From: Tremella fuciformis
Taxonomy: Eukaryota > Basidiomycota > Tremellomycetes > Tremellales > Tremellaceae
Length of the DNA stretch: 64,000 nucleotides
Assembly: GCA_032768795.1 (NCBI GenBank)
Contig: CP136494.1
Location: forward strand, 1,426,001-1,490,000
Direction: 5' to 3'
Under the pieces are notes generated by a model. It saw only the letters and a program-made list of their open reading frames with translations, did no database searches and was not told where the DNA came from. A program made the translations under genes and the position numbers. Positions 1 through 12,105 of this stretch are shown here, in pieces (positions within the stretch are counted from its first letter, which is position 1; each line of letters begins with the position of its first letter).

Positions 1-183
1 CTGATCACTACCTGCCCCTCGGACTGCGTCCTGCCTGCACCGCTGCAAGACACTGATCTCCTCGGCATAATTGGCCGGATCCTCGCCATAGCTCTGGGCG
101 ATGATGTTGCGAACCGGTCCGGTCCAGTCGACATCGTTGGTCGTCTTCTTCGGGATGGAGATGAGGGGGGATTGGTAGGCCAT
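1..183 (-). CDS. BRO1: BRO1 vacuolar protein-sorting factor, N-terminus only
   Basis: The first 61 codons are present and the gene runs off the left edge. The visible peptide starts MAYQSPLISIPKKTTNDVDW and continues with TGPVRNIIAQSYGEDP and then LQRCRQDAVRGAG, which is the opening of the Bro1 domain of the ESCRT-III-associated protein BRO1 (relative of ALIX). BRO1 acts at endosomes, where it recruits a deubiquitinase and stabilises ESCRT-III during multivesicular body sorting. The ATG is the first codon before this conserved start, and no intron is seen in this part. The gene is divergent from the HYPK-like gene. A second Bro1-domain gene, RIM20, lies at about 40-43 kb. Family assignment rests on the N-terminus only. 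Confidence 0.8.
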   Translation of the reverse strand, partial: MAYQSPLISIPKKTTNDVDWTGPVRNIIAQSYGEDPANYAEEISVLQRCRQDAVRGAGSDQ

Positions 184-535
184 CTTGCCCGAGGACGAAG
201 ATGGCCAGGTGGAGGGGAGAAGGGGCTGGGAGAAGGCTGCAGGACCGAACGTGGCGATTGAAGTCCTTGTCGGGTGACTTGCGCTGTTTGTATAGAGGAT
301 GCGGGAGTCTCACTCGCGAGCCTGCTTGTTGGCTTCTACAGTCCAAAGCAAGTGCAGTGTGCAAATACATGTTGAGGACCGGGGATGGCGATGCGTCACA
401 GAGTGAGCGGGGCCCGCAGCTGAGCCGGGGGATAAATTGGGAAAAAGCTGTCGCAGATATTGCCAGTGGACAAGGGAGATGAAGCAGTCCATGCATGCGT
501 TGTCAAGGACCTCATCATTGAGCAGGACGAACAAC
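184..535. promoter_or_regulatory. shared upstream region of BRO1 and the HYPK-like gene
   Basis: This is a divergent intergenic region of about 350 bp. Open frames crossing it on both strands have no recognisable family features and overlap the BRO1 start, so I take them as chance. I see no clear TATA box. Confidence 0.35.
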
Positions 536-1017
536 ATGGCGTCCAGCTCCACAGGTCGCGTGCCCCAAGGCGAAGTTATCATGGACGTGAGTTGCTAATG
601 CAAGAATTGGAGCCCGGCTCATGGCCAGTTCGCCGACGGAGGGCAATACATCAAGCGTTCGTGACTTGCCTGAATTCTGGGATTTTGCTGACCAGGCAGA
701 CAAGCTAGACAATGCGGTCCTCTCACTTGAGAAGAGGAGGATACAGAAAGACGAAGCCCTCAAAGCTCAGAAAGCTCTGCAAGCCCTCGAAGTCAAACCG
801 GCCGAAGCCGTCAAAAGCGAGGACATTGACTTTTGCGTTAGTTACTCTGACCCGGCCTCACCACTTGCTGACTGTCTAGGTCGCACAGGTGGCTTGCAGT
901 CGAGAAGAGGCAGAGAACGCTCTACGCGAGGAGAAGGGGAATCTGGTGCAGGCACTCATACGGCTGGTCACCCCTCGACAACGACCGAGAGCCCGCTCGA
1001 TCAATGGAATCGCTTAG
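536..1017 (+). CDS. HYPK-like UBA-domain protein (NatA-associated)
   Basis: Model join(536..586, 642..836, 880..1017) gives 127 aa, with introns of 55 and 43 nt in phase 0. The C-terminal half has a helical linker (QADKLDNAVLSLEKRR) followed by a UBA-type three-helix domain with SREEAENALREEKGN and VQALIRLV, which matches huntingtin-interacting protein K. HYPK binds the N-terminal acetyltransferase complex NatA at the ribosome and regulates it. An alternative is a start at the ATG at 621 without the first intron, but the 587 donor (GTGAGT) and the in-frame acceptor at 641 favour the spliced form. The budding yeast genome lacks a clear HYPK while many other fungi keep one. Confidence 0.75.
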
Positions 1018-1148
1018 AGGATTGGACCAAAATCCTATGAGGAAGGAGGCCGCACGCAGTCAGATACACCCAGCATGCTCGATACCCTATGCTACACATG
1101 TATACAATGTACAAGACATCGGACAGGCGAGAACGCCCCGACTCTCGC

Positions 1149-1805
1149 TCAGACCTCTTCCAGAAACCCCTGCACGATCAAGCGCTCTATCGCGCTCCGA
1201 GCCAGCCTGAAGCGCTCTCCCTTCCGGAAGTCCACTCGTTCCCCGCCTTCCAAAACGACCTCGCCGGCATCCTTGATCACCCGTACGTCCACCATGAGCT
1301 CGCCAGGCGGCCGGTCGATGCCCGCCGTCAGGTCGAGCACGTCGAGAAAGTCGCTCTTGTAGTCTAGCAGCAGGTTGTTGTATCCTCGTAGGAAGTCAAG
1401 CTCCTGCGGGCTGAGTGCGGAGCGCAAGTCGGGAGCGTCCGAATCCGGATTAACAGATGCGTTCGAAGCGGGCGATAAAAGGTATGCCAGACCGCCTCCA
1501 GCGTCCCACCATCGTTCTTTGATGCCGCCGACGCGGTTCTGAAGGTAGGCGAGGAGACAGCGTTTGTTGCGTCGGGCAGCGAGGTGCTGCACGGTGAGGT
1601 TACATACTAGCGCGCGATCTTGCGAGAGCGACACCTGACCGTGCGTTTCGGCCGCGGTCGTGATGGACGTCCCGAGCTGTCGGGTCTCGAGGCAGATGGA
1701 CAGGATGAGGGGCAGCGCATATTTCGGCAGTGGTAGTTGGGGTGTGGTGGCCAGTGTTGAGCGGTGAGAACCGGTGATGAGCTGCAGGGCGAGGTCACCG
1801 TACAT
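1149..1805 (-). CDS. PSF1: GINS complex subunit PSF1
   Basis: This is a single exon of 218 aa. It starts MYGDLALQLITGSHRS, as PSF1 proteins do. It has the basic stretch AARRNKRCLLAYLQNR (about residues 85-105) and the B-domain end PPGELMVDVRVIKDAGEVV through SAIERLIVQGFLEEV, which matches human PSF1 (IEVRCLKDYGE ... RQGVLEHI). PSF1 is one of four GINS subunits that join Cdc45 and MCM2-7 to form the replicative helicase. The frame stays open upstream to 1892, but the conserved start is the ATG at 1805. The gene lies head to head with LSC1. Confidence 0.9.
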   Translation of the reverse strand: MYGDLALQLITGSHRSTLATTPQLPLPKYALPLILSICLETRQLGTSITTAAETHGQVSLSQDRALVCNLTVQHLAARRNKRCLLAYLQNRVGGIKERWWDAGGGLAYLLSPASNASVNPDSDAPDLRSALSPQELDFLRGYNNLLLDYKSDFLDVLDLTAGIDRPPGELMVDVRVIKDAGEVVLEGGERVDFRKGERFRLARSAIERLIVQGFLEEV

Positions 1806-2211
1806 GGCGGTGTGAGGCTGAGAAATGAAGGTGATCTCTCGGAGCTGCCAAGATGGGGACTCGGAAGACCTTTGGCGTGGTGGTGTCCTCAACGCCAGCT
1901 ATGCTGGCTGTACACAGTGTCGCCCAACAGCTGCTTGTCGTCGTTGATACCTCGACGCGTCTCGATGTCGACGTTGAAAGTGGGCGCGACGGCCGTCCAC
2001 GTGATTGCCATGCGGCTTTACGCGGAGTCTAATCCGATTAGGCGGCGGCTTTTGTGGGAACCGAAGCGTCATTCCCGGCCGCCAGCGACAAATTAGTATC
2101 TCCAAAGTGCAGCCTAGTCAACTTGAACCCCAGCATACCCCGGCAAAAGGAGACACACGAGTGAGTATGAAGGATGCGAGAAGCGCGCGCGACGTTAACA
2201 CGACAGCCGAC
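1806..2211. promoter_or_regulatory. divergent promoter region PSF1/LSC1
   Basis: A gap of about 400 bp separates two divergent housekeeping genes. A short minus-strand frame (ATG at 2011, 40 codons) lies upstream of PSF1. It could be an upstream ORF but shows no conserved feature. No other structure is seen. Confidence 0.3.
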
Positions 2212-3475
2212 ATGCTCAAAACGTCCCTCCGCACGGCTTCATCGGCCGCCCGGACCGCTGGTACGTCCAACGTGACGACGTTTGAAAAAGTGCGGAGCGT
2301 CGATGCTCATTGGAAACAGGTGCGGCGCGCGGTTTCGCCTCGTCCGCACCGAGAGGCTCATACGAGGACACGATTAAGAACATCCTCATCAGTGCGTGTA
2401 CCCTGTGCTTGTCACGGACTCCAGTCTGACAGGCAGACAAGGACACAAAGGTCCTTGTGCAGGGTTTCACGGGCAAGACGGTAGGTGCAACGCGGCTTTC
2501 TCGCCTTGTACTCCGGGCACATGACCTGATATGACAGGGAACATTCCATGCTCAACAGGCTATCGAATACGGGACACGCATGATCGGAGGCACCAACCCC
2601 AAGGTGCGTTCAAACTGGCCGGCGCTCGCTGTGCAGGAGGCGTGGCTGAGTATCGCAGAAAGCCGGCACCGAGCACCTCGGTCTGCCCGTCTACGGATCC
2701 GTCGCAGACGCCGTAAAGGCCGCGCAGCCCGACGCGTCCGTCATCTACGTCCCGCCGCCCTTTGCGGCCGACGCCATCATCGAGGCGATCGAGAACGAGA
2801 TCAAGCTCATCGTCACCATCACCGAGGGGATCCCGCAGCGGGACCAGATCCGCGTGATGAACGCCCTCAAGAGCCAGAGCAAGAGCCGCATGATCGGCGG
2901 CAACTGCCCGGGCATCATCAGCGAGGGGTGCAAGATGGGCATCATGCCCGGCCACATCTTCAAGCAGGGCAAGATCGGTGTCGTCTCGCGCTCCGGTACC
3001 CTGACCTACGAGGCGGTCAAGTGAGTCGCCTCTCGCTCCCCCTGGACGGGCCCCGTTGACAGGTAGCCAAACCACCCTCGCTGGTCTCGGCCAGTCCCTC
3101 ACAGTCGGTATCGGCGGCGACCCCTTCCCCGGCACACAGCACATCGACGTCGTCAAGGTCCTGCTCGAGGATCCCCGCTCAGAAGGCATCGTCCTCATCG
3201 GGGAGATTGGCGGCTCGATGGAGGAGGACGCGGCAGAGTACCTCGAGGCGCACAACACCGGTCCCAACAGGAAACCCGTCGTCGCCTTCATCGCCGGGCG
3301 CACCGCACCTCCCGGCCGACGGATGGGTCACGCCGGCGCGATCATCAGTGGCGGCAAGGGCGCAGCGAGCGATAAAGTCAAGGCGCTCAAGAAAGCCGGA
3401 GCCGTCATCGCCGATAGCCCGGCGCAGATTGGCGAGTTGATGCTCAAGGCCATGAAGGAGGCCGGTAAGGCCTAA
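2212..3475 (+). CDS. LSC1: succinyl-CoA ligase alpha subunit, mitochondrial
   Basis: Model join(2212..2260, 2320..2391, 2437..2480, 2538..2603, 2659..3020, 3067..3475) gives 333 aa with all phases closing. The N-terminus (about 30 residues, rich in R, S and A) is a mitochondrial presequence. The CoA-binding fold follows ([20 protein letters not shown], then [17 protein letters not shown]), then [16 protein letters not shown] and the ligase domain, with the phosphorylated histidine in [13 protein letters not shown] near the C-terminus. The enzyme makes succinate and ATP or GTP from succinyl-CoA in the TCA cycle, paired with the beta subunit. The last acceptor is the TAG at 3064-3066, not the nearer CAG at 3060-3062, because only the former avoids a stop and gives the conserved AVNQTT. 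Confidence 0.93.
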
Positions 3476-3896
3476 GGTGAACAGCTTCAGAGAGAAGCAC
3501 AGGCCCAAAGGGGCGCACTGGAGGACGCTGGCGTGTCACGCGTGTAGCTACAGATGGTGTCAACAAGACGTCCATGCACATGTAGACCTCATTCCATGCA
3601 AACATCATTTGAAATATCGTCGGCTGTCAATCCCATACATGCGTTCACGTGTGTTTGTTTCGGTATGACATGCAAAAACCCGAGTGTTCCAAAATATGAC
3701 AACAGTACTGTCCAGCAGTGTGCACAGGACCCCTTGTGGCGGTCTAAAATGAGCGCAAGGATTGAACAATGATAGCGGCAAGCGATAAACGAGTGTGATA
3801 TGATCAATTGTTGGTGATACCGTATGTGATCGAGACAAATCGTGAAGGGTCGTTGTGTGAGTACTTGGTTCGTTGATACAGCATGATACACCGGGT
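3476..3896. other. convergent intergenic region, nothing identified
   Basis: This stretch of about 420 bp lies between two convergent 3' ends. It is AT-richer than its surroundings and presumably holds both 3' UTRs. Short ORFs here have no protein-like character. Confidence 0.4.
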
Positions 3897-6697
3897 TCAC
3901 CCCATCCAGCGGCCGAACCACCGTCGTAGTCGACCAAGGGCAGCGTAGCCTCCTTCTTCGTCTTCTCGTGAAGGCTCATCGAACGCGATTGCGGCGTTTT
4001 CGGCTCTCTCGTCGTCCGACTCAAAGTCGGATTGCCACACCGAACCATCTTCGATGTCGACTGCAGCCTCGAACGCGCTCACATTTTGCTGTAGAGATCC
4101 CGACATGCCAGAGCGGCGGATGGGAATAGGGGCAATGATCCGGCCGATGTCATGAATGGATCGTGTGGGAGGCGCATCTGCTTCAGGAAGGGCTGAAGTC
4201 GCTGATGGGAAAGCGCCGACCATCCTGGTCCTGGGTAGAGTGGGGCGGCTGTACACCCGTGCCGGAGGTGTTGGAGTAGGAGGGAGACTCTCTTCATCGC
4301 CTTCCTCATCAGAGGAGAATTGAACAAAGCGCGCCGCCACAAGCGTCTGGCGATCGGAGGTCGCGTTATATGGGGGCGGCGGGGTGGGCGAGCGCCTGGA
4401 GTAGGCGAGATTGCGACGGTATCTCGGGGGCGAAAGTGGTACCGCCGGTGGGGACGGAGATCGCTGAGGTCGGAACGACTGATGGCGCACAGACTGCTCT
4501 GGCGGAGAGACATATGATGGAGGAGACCCCAAAAGTTGAGCCTCGTCAATCGCATGGTCGGATCGAGACGATGTGACGCCGCGAAGCGGAGAACCAGACT
4601 CAGAAGCTGTTGGCATGTCTTCCTCGACGTCGGTATGCGTCTCAACCTCTTCCACTGCCACAGTGATGGACTCGACATTTTGGACAGCCTCAGCAGCTAG
4701 GAGGCGCGCCTGGCTCTCCGCCTCTTCGCGCATCAACCTCTCCTCTTCCTCTCTCCTGGTGGCGGCAGCAGCATGCCTGCGTTCCGACTCGTCAAACCGC
4801 TCCTGTGCAGCGACTGCCGCGACCCTTTGCCGCCTGGCGGTTTGGCGGTCTCGCATCGCCGCCCGATGCGACGCTGTTTCCTCCCGAAGACGCAGCTGAT
4901 TCCGGCGACCCCAGCGCTCTGAAATGACCTCGACGTGGGCATTCGCCAGATGTGACCCGGATCGCTTCATCGGAGAGCAGCACGAAGCGTCTTGACGGGA
5001 AGAGGGACCGACTTCTCCGACATTCGATTCTGCTGAGCGCTCAGCCAATGCGTTCGTCGAGACACTGGATCCGCGCGTGTTGGCCGAGTGCGAGCAAGAA
5101 CCGCAGTCCAGTACTTGTTCCACGCTTGCCTCATCTTCAGGCGGCACGATGAGGCCGAACTTGAGGTAGATTTGGCTAACATAGCGGGCGACAACATCGT
5201 ATGCAAACCACTGGCCGACGCCGGCTCTCCATGGCCCGTCGGCATGCTTCAGATTGTGGCGCCTGACAAGCGCATTTCGCTCTCGTTTCTCCACTCGAGC
5301 GACGTGCAACGCCGCGAGCACAGCTTGTCCGAGGATCACGTCGCAGTGGGCATCCGACTTGTCGCCAAACAGATATCGCGCTTCTCGTGACGGTTTGGCA
5401 AACTGCGGGAAGGATCTGCGGCGAATCCCTTTCTCTCTCAGAGGCAGCAAGGAAGTGGGCGAATACCTATGTAGATTGGAAGTCGAGAGCTGCCCGGGAA
5501 GGCGTATCGGCGCCGCGCGGTGCTTCGGTCGCCGCTGGACAGCCGTGTCACGGAACTCAATCCGTTGGACGACCAAACTTCCAGGATCTGAAATATCCAT
5601 TGCAGAACTGCAGCTTCGCTGTCCGGAATGGCTCGCGAAGGATCGCGATGAATTTGCACATGGTGCCGCGGTGAGACGCGAGGGACCGGCTCTTTGGCGA
5701 GCATGACGGCGCGTAGTGAGACAAGCTTTCTTTGCATACTTTGATCGCTGCATCCGTGATGTCGGAAGCGGAGGCGGGGACCCCGGTACGAGTGATGCGT
5801 GTACACGAGCGTCATCTTCCTCGTCCGACATTGCCACGTCGGCTATCGCAGACCTAGAGCCGGCAGCGAGATTGTCTATCCGATTGGTAATGTTGAGAAT
5901 GGAGGGTGTCGGAGGCTGCGAGCGAAGGGCGATAGGAGTACCGAGCTACGAATCAGCCAGGTATCCAGGATGCAAGATGGCAAGCGAGGCCTCACTTTGG
6001 CTCGCTTCCTGCTCGCTCTCCTGACCGGCATGGCATCCGCCAGCTCGTCGACTTCAAGCTCGTCGTCCCCATCATCATCCGACATGTGCAGCTTAGACTC
6101 CCACTCCCTGGTCCGCTTGGGAGGCGGCGTTACGAGGGCCGAGGACTGACGTTGCTTGCCCTTGCCGACACGGATTCCCTCAGGGGAATCGATGTCCATG
6201 CTCTTGTCTGGAGCATGACTGAGCGCCTTCTCCAGAGGGAACAGAACCCGCGCGACGCCGTACTCGGTCGGATCGATACTCTTGCCCTTTTCGAGTCCGC
6301 GCCATGGCAGAGGACTATCCGGCCCACTCCAAGCGTCCGAGTCGTCGCCCTTGCCCCCCGTATTCGAGCTGGCCCCGATGTGTATGAGGACATGCTCGAC
6401 CTCGTCTCCGTCCATGAGCTCGGGCGAGTCTTCCCACCTCCGTAGAGCCTGGACTTCCGACTCGACATCGCTCAGCGCGGTGCCAAGCTCAGTCGAGGAC
6501 GTGTCAGGCGTATCAGTCTCGGTTTCCGAAAATATGGGCGAAGACGAGCGATGCAGGAGGAGAGACGGGCGGATCTTGAGCGCAGACGAGACCTGCTGGC
6601 GTCGCTTGGGCAGAGGACGTATGGGCCGGGGCCGGTGTGAGATGGTCGACTCGGACGAGGACGACATGCGGCGCCGCTTCAGCGCGACCGGTGACAT
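3897..6697 (-). CDS. large disordered protein with basic coiled-coil segment, unknown
   Basis: Two long open frames join through a 50-nt intron (5946..5995; GTGAGG..GTAG), giving exons 5996..6697 and 3897..5945 and about 916 aa. I do not recognise the family. The N-terminal 230 residues are low-complexity with acidic patches and an S/T-rich start. A more ordered stretch (AHCDVILGQAVLAALHVARV through WFAYDVVARYVSQIYLKFG) sits near residue 400-470. It is followed by a highly charged helical segment rich in R and E (RREEEERLMREEAESQARLL), then proline- and serine-rich sequence. The last residues (GRLRRWFGRWMG) form a likely amphipathic, membrane-touching helix. A 51-nt stretch near 5410-5460 looks like an in-frame intron (GTATTC..CGCAG), so the true length may be about 17 residues less. 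Confidence 0.6.
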
Positions 6698-7688
6698 GTT
6701 TGCCTTATGTCGGCTCGGACAGTAAGTGGCATGCGGGCTGAGTGGGAAGCTCAGCGACAAAGACACACCTGCCACCTCCACGGTGAGCGAGCCGGTACGA
6801 CGTGTGAGAATGTGCGAGAGCTGAGTGGATTGTCGGTAGCGTCGGGGTGAGACAGACAAGGAGCGTGCTGCGGTGCGATGGCCTCCAGGGCGATCAAGAC
6901 GGGGCAATTGTGACCGTTTCGAACTGTGCGAGTCTAGACAGAAGAGATTCTAGGAAAGAGACCGGCCATGCAGAGATAAATACGGGATGGCGCAGGCAGC
7001 TGGCCGTCGAGCACTCCTCAGCACATCTGGCCAGAGAGGAGAGGGAAAGAGAAAAGCAATCCCTGAATCGGTAATGTGACGATGGGTAGGAGAGGCGCGT
7101 CGCCGTCGGTTCGGGTGCAACAATGTCGCCGACGCGTCAACCAGGAGAGGCAAGCAGGTGGCAGGTAGCAGGTAGCGGCAAAGACTATGGCAAAGCAGAA
7201 TGGATGAATGCCGTTGGTAGCCCACTAGATAGGCCGTTGAGGTGACAATCGATGGCGCGGTGCCGAGAAATATCAGAGGGACGCGAGGAGACAGACGGAT
7301 GGACTGGCCCCTTAAAATCAAAGAAAGATGGGAGGGATGAGTAGGGTGAGTGGTATCTGACCTCTTTCCTCTGTGCTCATATATGTATGTATGTTTGCCT
7401 CTGTGATGGGTCGGGTGCTTCGAATGCCTTCAACAGCTCATCGAGAGAAGCGACGGATAGCTACCATTTCTTGATAGTCCCAGCGGCTGATGGGCCGGAC
7501 ATCGCACCACGGAACCTTGTTCTGCGCCACAGACAACTCATCAAGGCCAATGCATCAAATGGTCGTATTGTTCGTCAAGGGTTCGGTTACGTGAATGATA
7601 CCTGAATGATACAGTATATATGGGAACGGAGCCCAGTCTCATCCTAATGGGGCTCGGTTTAGGGAGTGTTTGTGACCTCCCTGCCCAT
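6698..7688. other. intergenic region between two minus-strand genes
   Basis: About 990 bp holding the upstream region of the gene ending at 3897 and the 3' flank of the gene ending at 7689. I see pyrimidine-rich stretches and a short ATGT repeat near 7381-7395, but no gene, RNA or repeat unit I can support. Confidence 0.35.
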
Positions 7689-10600
7689 TCAAGAGCGTCC
7701 GGGCCTGCCCGCACTCCCGAACAAAGCCTTGAACCCTTTTCTCCCCTTGCTCCCCTTCTCAGGCGTCTCGTAACCGTACATGCCTCCTTGGTCTGTCGAG
7801 AGTGGCAACAGCGCAGGGTCGTACAGCGACGTGGCCATCCTCTGCGGAGGGGGTGCATGATACGGCCGAAGGTGCCCTCGGTCGCTCGTGTCAAAGCTAG
7901 CGCGGCTGGCAGGCCCAAGCGCATGGAAAGCGGGTTGCGGATAGGCGTACCGACCTTGATCAGGAGCTGCGGCCCCGGCCATGCGAGGCTGTTGAAGCTT
8001 ATTCTGAACAGGGGTCCGCGACTGCGCCGGCGGCTTGTCGTTACCGTGATGGTACCGAGAGTCATATGATCCATGCGAGTAGCGAGGGTCATGAGCGATA
8101 TGAGGTATCGACCGCTCTTGTTCCGGAAAGACGGCTGCGAAAGAGTCTGGCGACGAGGCATAAGACATATCGGGTACGGGTAGAGGAGGTAGATTCTTGA
8201 ATCTGTTGGGTGAAAGGGGAATTGCAGCTGTCGGAGTCGTCTGGCCTTGTTTGGCATGAGCTGAAAAGTAGGGGCTGCCGCTTATGGTAGGCGGAGGGGT
8301 TTCAAGAGTCGGAGCGAGTACAGACGATCCGGACATGGATGAGGCGGGCTTGTTGTAGACTCGGAACCCAGGCTGGGGAGGTGCCATCCCCTGCACTCCA
8401 TTTGCATGCTTTGCCTCTTCATATTGTTGACTTGGTTCGGGGGAGGAAAAGATTTGCGGACGCCCAGTGGAAAGGATTTCGACGATGGAGCCTCTCTTGT
8501 CCTCGTCGGGTTCGTTGAGAGTGATGGTCGCAGACTGTCGTCTGCCTTGTACAGACGCATAGCTTTCGCGTCTGGGGCCGTAGCGCGAGCTGGTCGGGGA
8601 AAGACTCTCACTGCCCCCGGACATCGATCCCGCAAACGGTGCGGACACAGATCGACCACTGTATCGAGCGGCCCCGGGCGGGCCGACCGATATCTGACTC
8701 TGAGAATCGGTGAGCATCGAAGCAGACGATCCGCTCCGATTGCGATTATGCTGACCATCTCCTCGACCGCCGACCAGATACGAGATAGGAGGTGGAGGCT
8801 GCAAAGGCCCGCCATAGTCGGAGGTCACACCGTTCTGAGGGAATCGAGGAGAAGCATTGTCCAGCTTGTCAGATCCACCGGACCTATTGCCTTTCGGCTT
8901 GAGTCTCTTGAATAAGCCGGCGAATGACTTCTTCCGCCGTCGACTCGCATCATCATTCAGGTCGGCCGATTGCAAGACTTGGGAGAGACGCGAAGAGCTG
9001 ACGCTCTTAGACAAGCGCGAGGATTCCCGCTCACGAGGGGGCTCGGCAATCGAAGATGCCCGAGAGGAGCGACCGAAGAAGGACGGCCGAGGAGGCGAGG
9101 CCATCGACACAGCTCGAGGATGGTCGAGCAGGGGTTGAGAGTTGTTGTGGTGCCTCCTCTCTTGCTCGAGTCCAAGGCTGCCCCGTCAGCTTTATGCTCG
9201 CGTGGAGTCATGGAGACGTACTGCATGTCCATCATGCTCCCACTGCCACCTTGGCTCCCCCCAAAGAAGCTGGTCACGCTCCCTCCCCATCGTCCCCACA
9301 AACTTCGTCGACCGCCGTGGCCCTCGCTCCCATCTCGAGCAGCGGCAGCGCCTGCTCGTACCGCAAAAGAGAATGGTCTGAGGCCTGACTCTGCTGGGGA
9401 TAGAGGCTCCCATGGCTCATCATCGTTGTCGGGTACGTTGTCGCCAAGCCTAGGGCTGCTCTGCAGAAGACCAGGACTGCTGATGCCCTTGTTGTGTCTG
9501 CCTTTGCCGACGCTACCAGATTGAGGTGTGCGATTGATCGGCTGAAGCGGCTCAGTTTCAGGAACGAAGTGCGTCGTCGGGCGTTGAGCGGGAGCCTGTC
9601 GCGGACGGGCATGTAGATTCGCCAGCTCGGCAGGAGATGAGGGAGACGGGCGGAGAGGTGCAGTATAGGGGAGGATGGGCTGAACCACATTGACTCCTCC
9701 TGGTCGTTGCGAGGGCCGGCGATCCCACTCAATCGAGCTCGTTCGCGGAGCTATCACCGCACCGGCATCGTGATCAGAAGCGGACCAGGCAAACGAGGGG
9801 TCATCTGGGCCAGGATACCTCCCGACCCTTTGCGCCTCTGCCCTGATTTGCACGACAAGATCCCATTGTTGCCTCAAGAAATGCTGCAGAGTGGCGTATC
9901 GATGCGCAGACGCCGAGGGGAACTGGCTGAGTCAGTCGGTGCAAACGCGGCGAACTTCACTTACCTTGGTCATGACAGCTTTGATCCCTTCCTCGGTCAG
10001 TGGACCGCCCGCAGTCCCCCTGAACCTCCGGGGCAGACCTTCGCCATTTGGCCCTTCCTCCCATTTGAAGCCTCTCCAGCCAACTTCTTCCACTATCCGC
10101 CTGTCCAGCGCCTTTCGTTGTGAACGTAAGGCGTTTTTAGCTTGTTTTCGGGCTACCACACACCGTCTCGCTTCGGCTTCTTCCAAAGAATTGCCAGTAG
10201 ATGGAAAACTAGCACTGGTACTTTCCGAATCTGAGCTCTGACCTTCTTCGACCGAAGGTATGGACGGTGATGAACTAGCGAAGCCGCTCAAAGACCGTGA
10301 CATGGAGAGTTCTCTGGCTCTCAGGTCGTTGAAGTCGAAGTCGCTCTGCCGCTCCCAGACACCATCGCCGACCACATTGACATCTGCCAGATCACGATCA
10401 CGCATCATGCACTCAAGACAGATCTCCTCTTGAGGTCCAGGCTTCCTCCCTTGCGGTCGACCGGCGCCCACAGCATTTTGGGGAAGACGGCTGTCAACAG
10501 CTTTCCTGGATGAAGACGATGGATACGGTCCAGCATCTGCTAATCCCGCAATGATGGGCAAGCTGGAGGCGGACCCGTTGGTCTTTGCTTCTCTATTCTG

Positions 10601-12070
10601 GTACATTGCTGGCTTGGGTAGAGGCGGACCGAAGGAGGGAGCCGATAGTCGAACTCCGTTTGTGCCAGTGCTCGTTGCGGCAGGTGGTGGAGGCCACGAT
10701 GACGAAGCGACAGGAGGCTGTGAAGGCATCAAGATGCTCTTCGACGGCGTCGGACCCGACGTCGATCGACCACTTTGTCCTGGCAGACTATCCTTCGGCG
10801 GCCGGGGAAGCGAACGACGCGCAGTCGGTGATACTGGCGATGATTGCTTCAGGTCATTTGTGGATTGCTTCCTTTCCAATTTGCGAGGTGTCGTTGCAGG
10901 CACGATTTTACTGCCAGCAATCATAGGTTGCGGAAAGGAGATGGGCATAGTCGTTTGAGCGATAGGGGTGGCGTCCGCAGAGGCAGGCGCCAGCAAGTCT
11001 CGTGGAGGCGAAGGTCGTGCTGCTGATGGAGCTTGAGCCGTCAAGGAAGAGAGCCGCACTGGCGATCCTTTCATCGCTGGACTGCTGGAACCTTCGATGA
11101 TCGTGCGTCTGCGAGGAAGAACAGATTCTTTCACAACGACCTTCTCATCTGACGCGGAGGGAGATGGAGTCTTTCCTGGGATATGAATCGTCAGAGAGGG
11201 ACCAAGTCGGCGCGGCGAAGGTGAGATAGTCGATCTGAGTCCAGGCTCGAGAAGTTTGACGTCACCGGTGATCCTTCCGTCCAATATTGAACTTGATGGT
11301 GTGAGTGGGAATGACGACGATGCAGGTGAGGGAGGCTTCAGTGGGGAAATGGGCGAGATGTTGGGCAACGATGGGAATGATGGAAAAGACATGCTGGGCG
11401 GCGAAGGCAGTGGTTGCTGGTCAAGAAAAGGGGGTGCTTGCGTTAAATCCGCCGACAACACTGGCTGAATGGACTTGATTTGATGGCCAGGCGGACTGCA
11501 GGAGCGATTGCTTCCCTGCAATGTCGCCATGGCACCCGTGTTGGCGTCGGGACGAAGGGACGCGCGGGAAGAAGCACGAGAGTTGGGTTCAACCGCGTCG
11601 AGTAATGCAGAGCTTCTTCCCGCGCTGGTATCGGAATGGTTTGGGGGGCCATCCGATACATGCTTGACCGGGTCCACCGGCGGCGGGCCCGAGCTGCTTC
11701 GTGAAGGCGGACCTGGAGTGTGAAAGGATTCGGCAGACAGGGTTTGGAACGAATCGAGATGCAGTGTCGGATAGGGTAGCGTCGGAGGTCGTGGGAGCGG
11801 ACCACTCATCTCGTTCATGATCACGTCGCAGGCGTTGGTGGGATCCATGCGAATCAGATCGTGTCGTACAGATACAAAGAGCACATGGCCTGGCGGGAGT
11901 CGGTCGCTGCGTGGTCGTACTAGTCCGAAATGGTCTAGGCGAAGAGCCAAAAAGGTCAAGACAGAATAGAATGCAGCCCAGTCGGTCCCATCCTGACGCC
12001 AGCACGAGTTGAGCCCGCTGCCTGCTTGCGCAGATTACTCTGGGCGCACTTGGACGAGGAGATCTCAAAG
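7689..12070 (-). CDS. very large serine/proline-rich protein with Cys motif, unknown (5' end unresolved)
   Basis: Three long frames join in phase: exons 7689..9177, 9222..9922 and 9965..11992, plus a probable 32-nt exon 12039..12070. This gives at least 1,405 residues. I do not recognise the family. The first part (DGTDWAAFYSVLTFLALRLD, then LPPGHVLFVSVRHDLIRMD) looks folded. About 450 residues of S/P-rich disorder follow, then a conserved-looking Cys block EEICLECMMRDRDLADVN with WERQSDFDFNDL, then GFKWEEGPNGEGLPRRF and a helical stretch LTEEGIKAVMTKF..QHFLRQQWDLVVQIRAEA. The C-terminal 700 residues are mostly disordered, with basic patches KKSFAGLFKRLKPK and KGFKALFG. The initiator is not placed. 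It may lie in the open frame near 12106-12480. Confidence 0.6.
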
Positions 12071-12105
12071 CTGTGCGACGAAGACAACGACAAGGGGGAC
12101 AAGCT

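Noticed and set aside
5438..5815. Alternative frame (AVMLAKEPVPRVSPRHH) inside the unknown gene
   Set aside because: It looks locally protein-like, but using it needs two extra frame-changing introns with poor sites, and the sequence on both sides is in the main frame.
3897..5837. Separate 646-codon gene starting at 5837
   Set aside because: A clean 50-nt intron joins it in phase to the upstream open frame ending at 5996.
7689..9110. Separate 473-codon gene starting at 9110
   Set aside because: A 44-nt intron (9178-9221) joins it in phase to the upstream exon, and the listed start codon is GTG.
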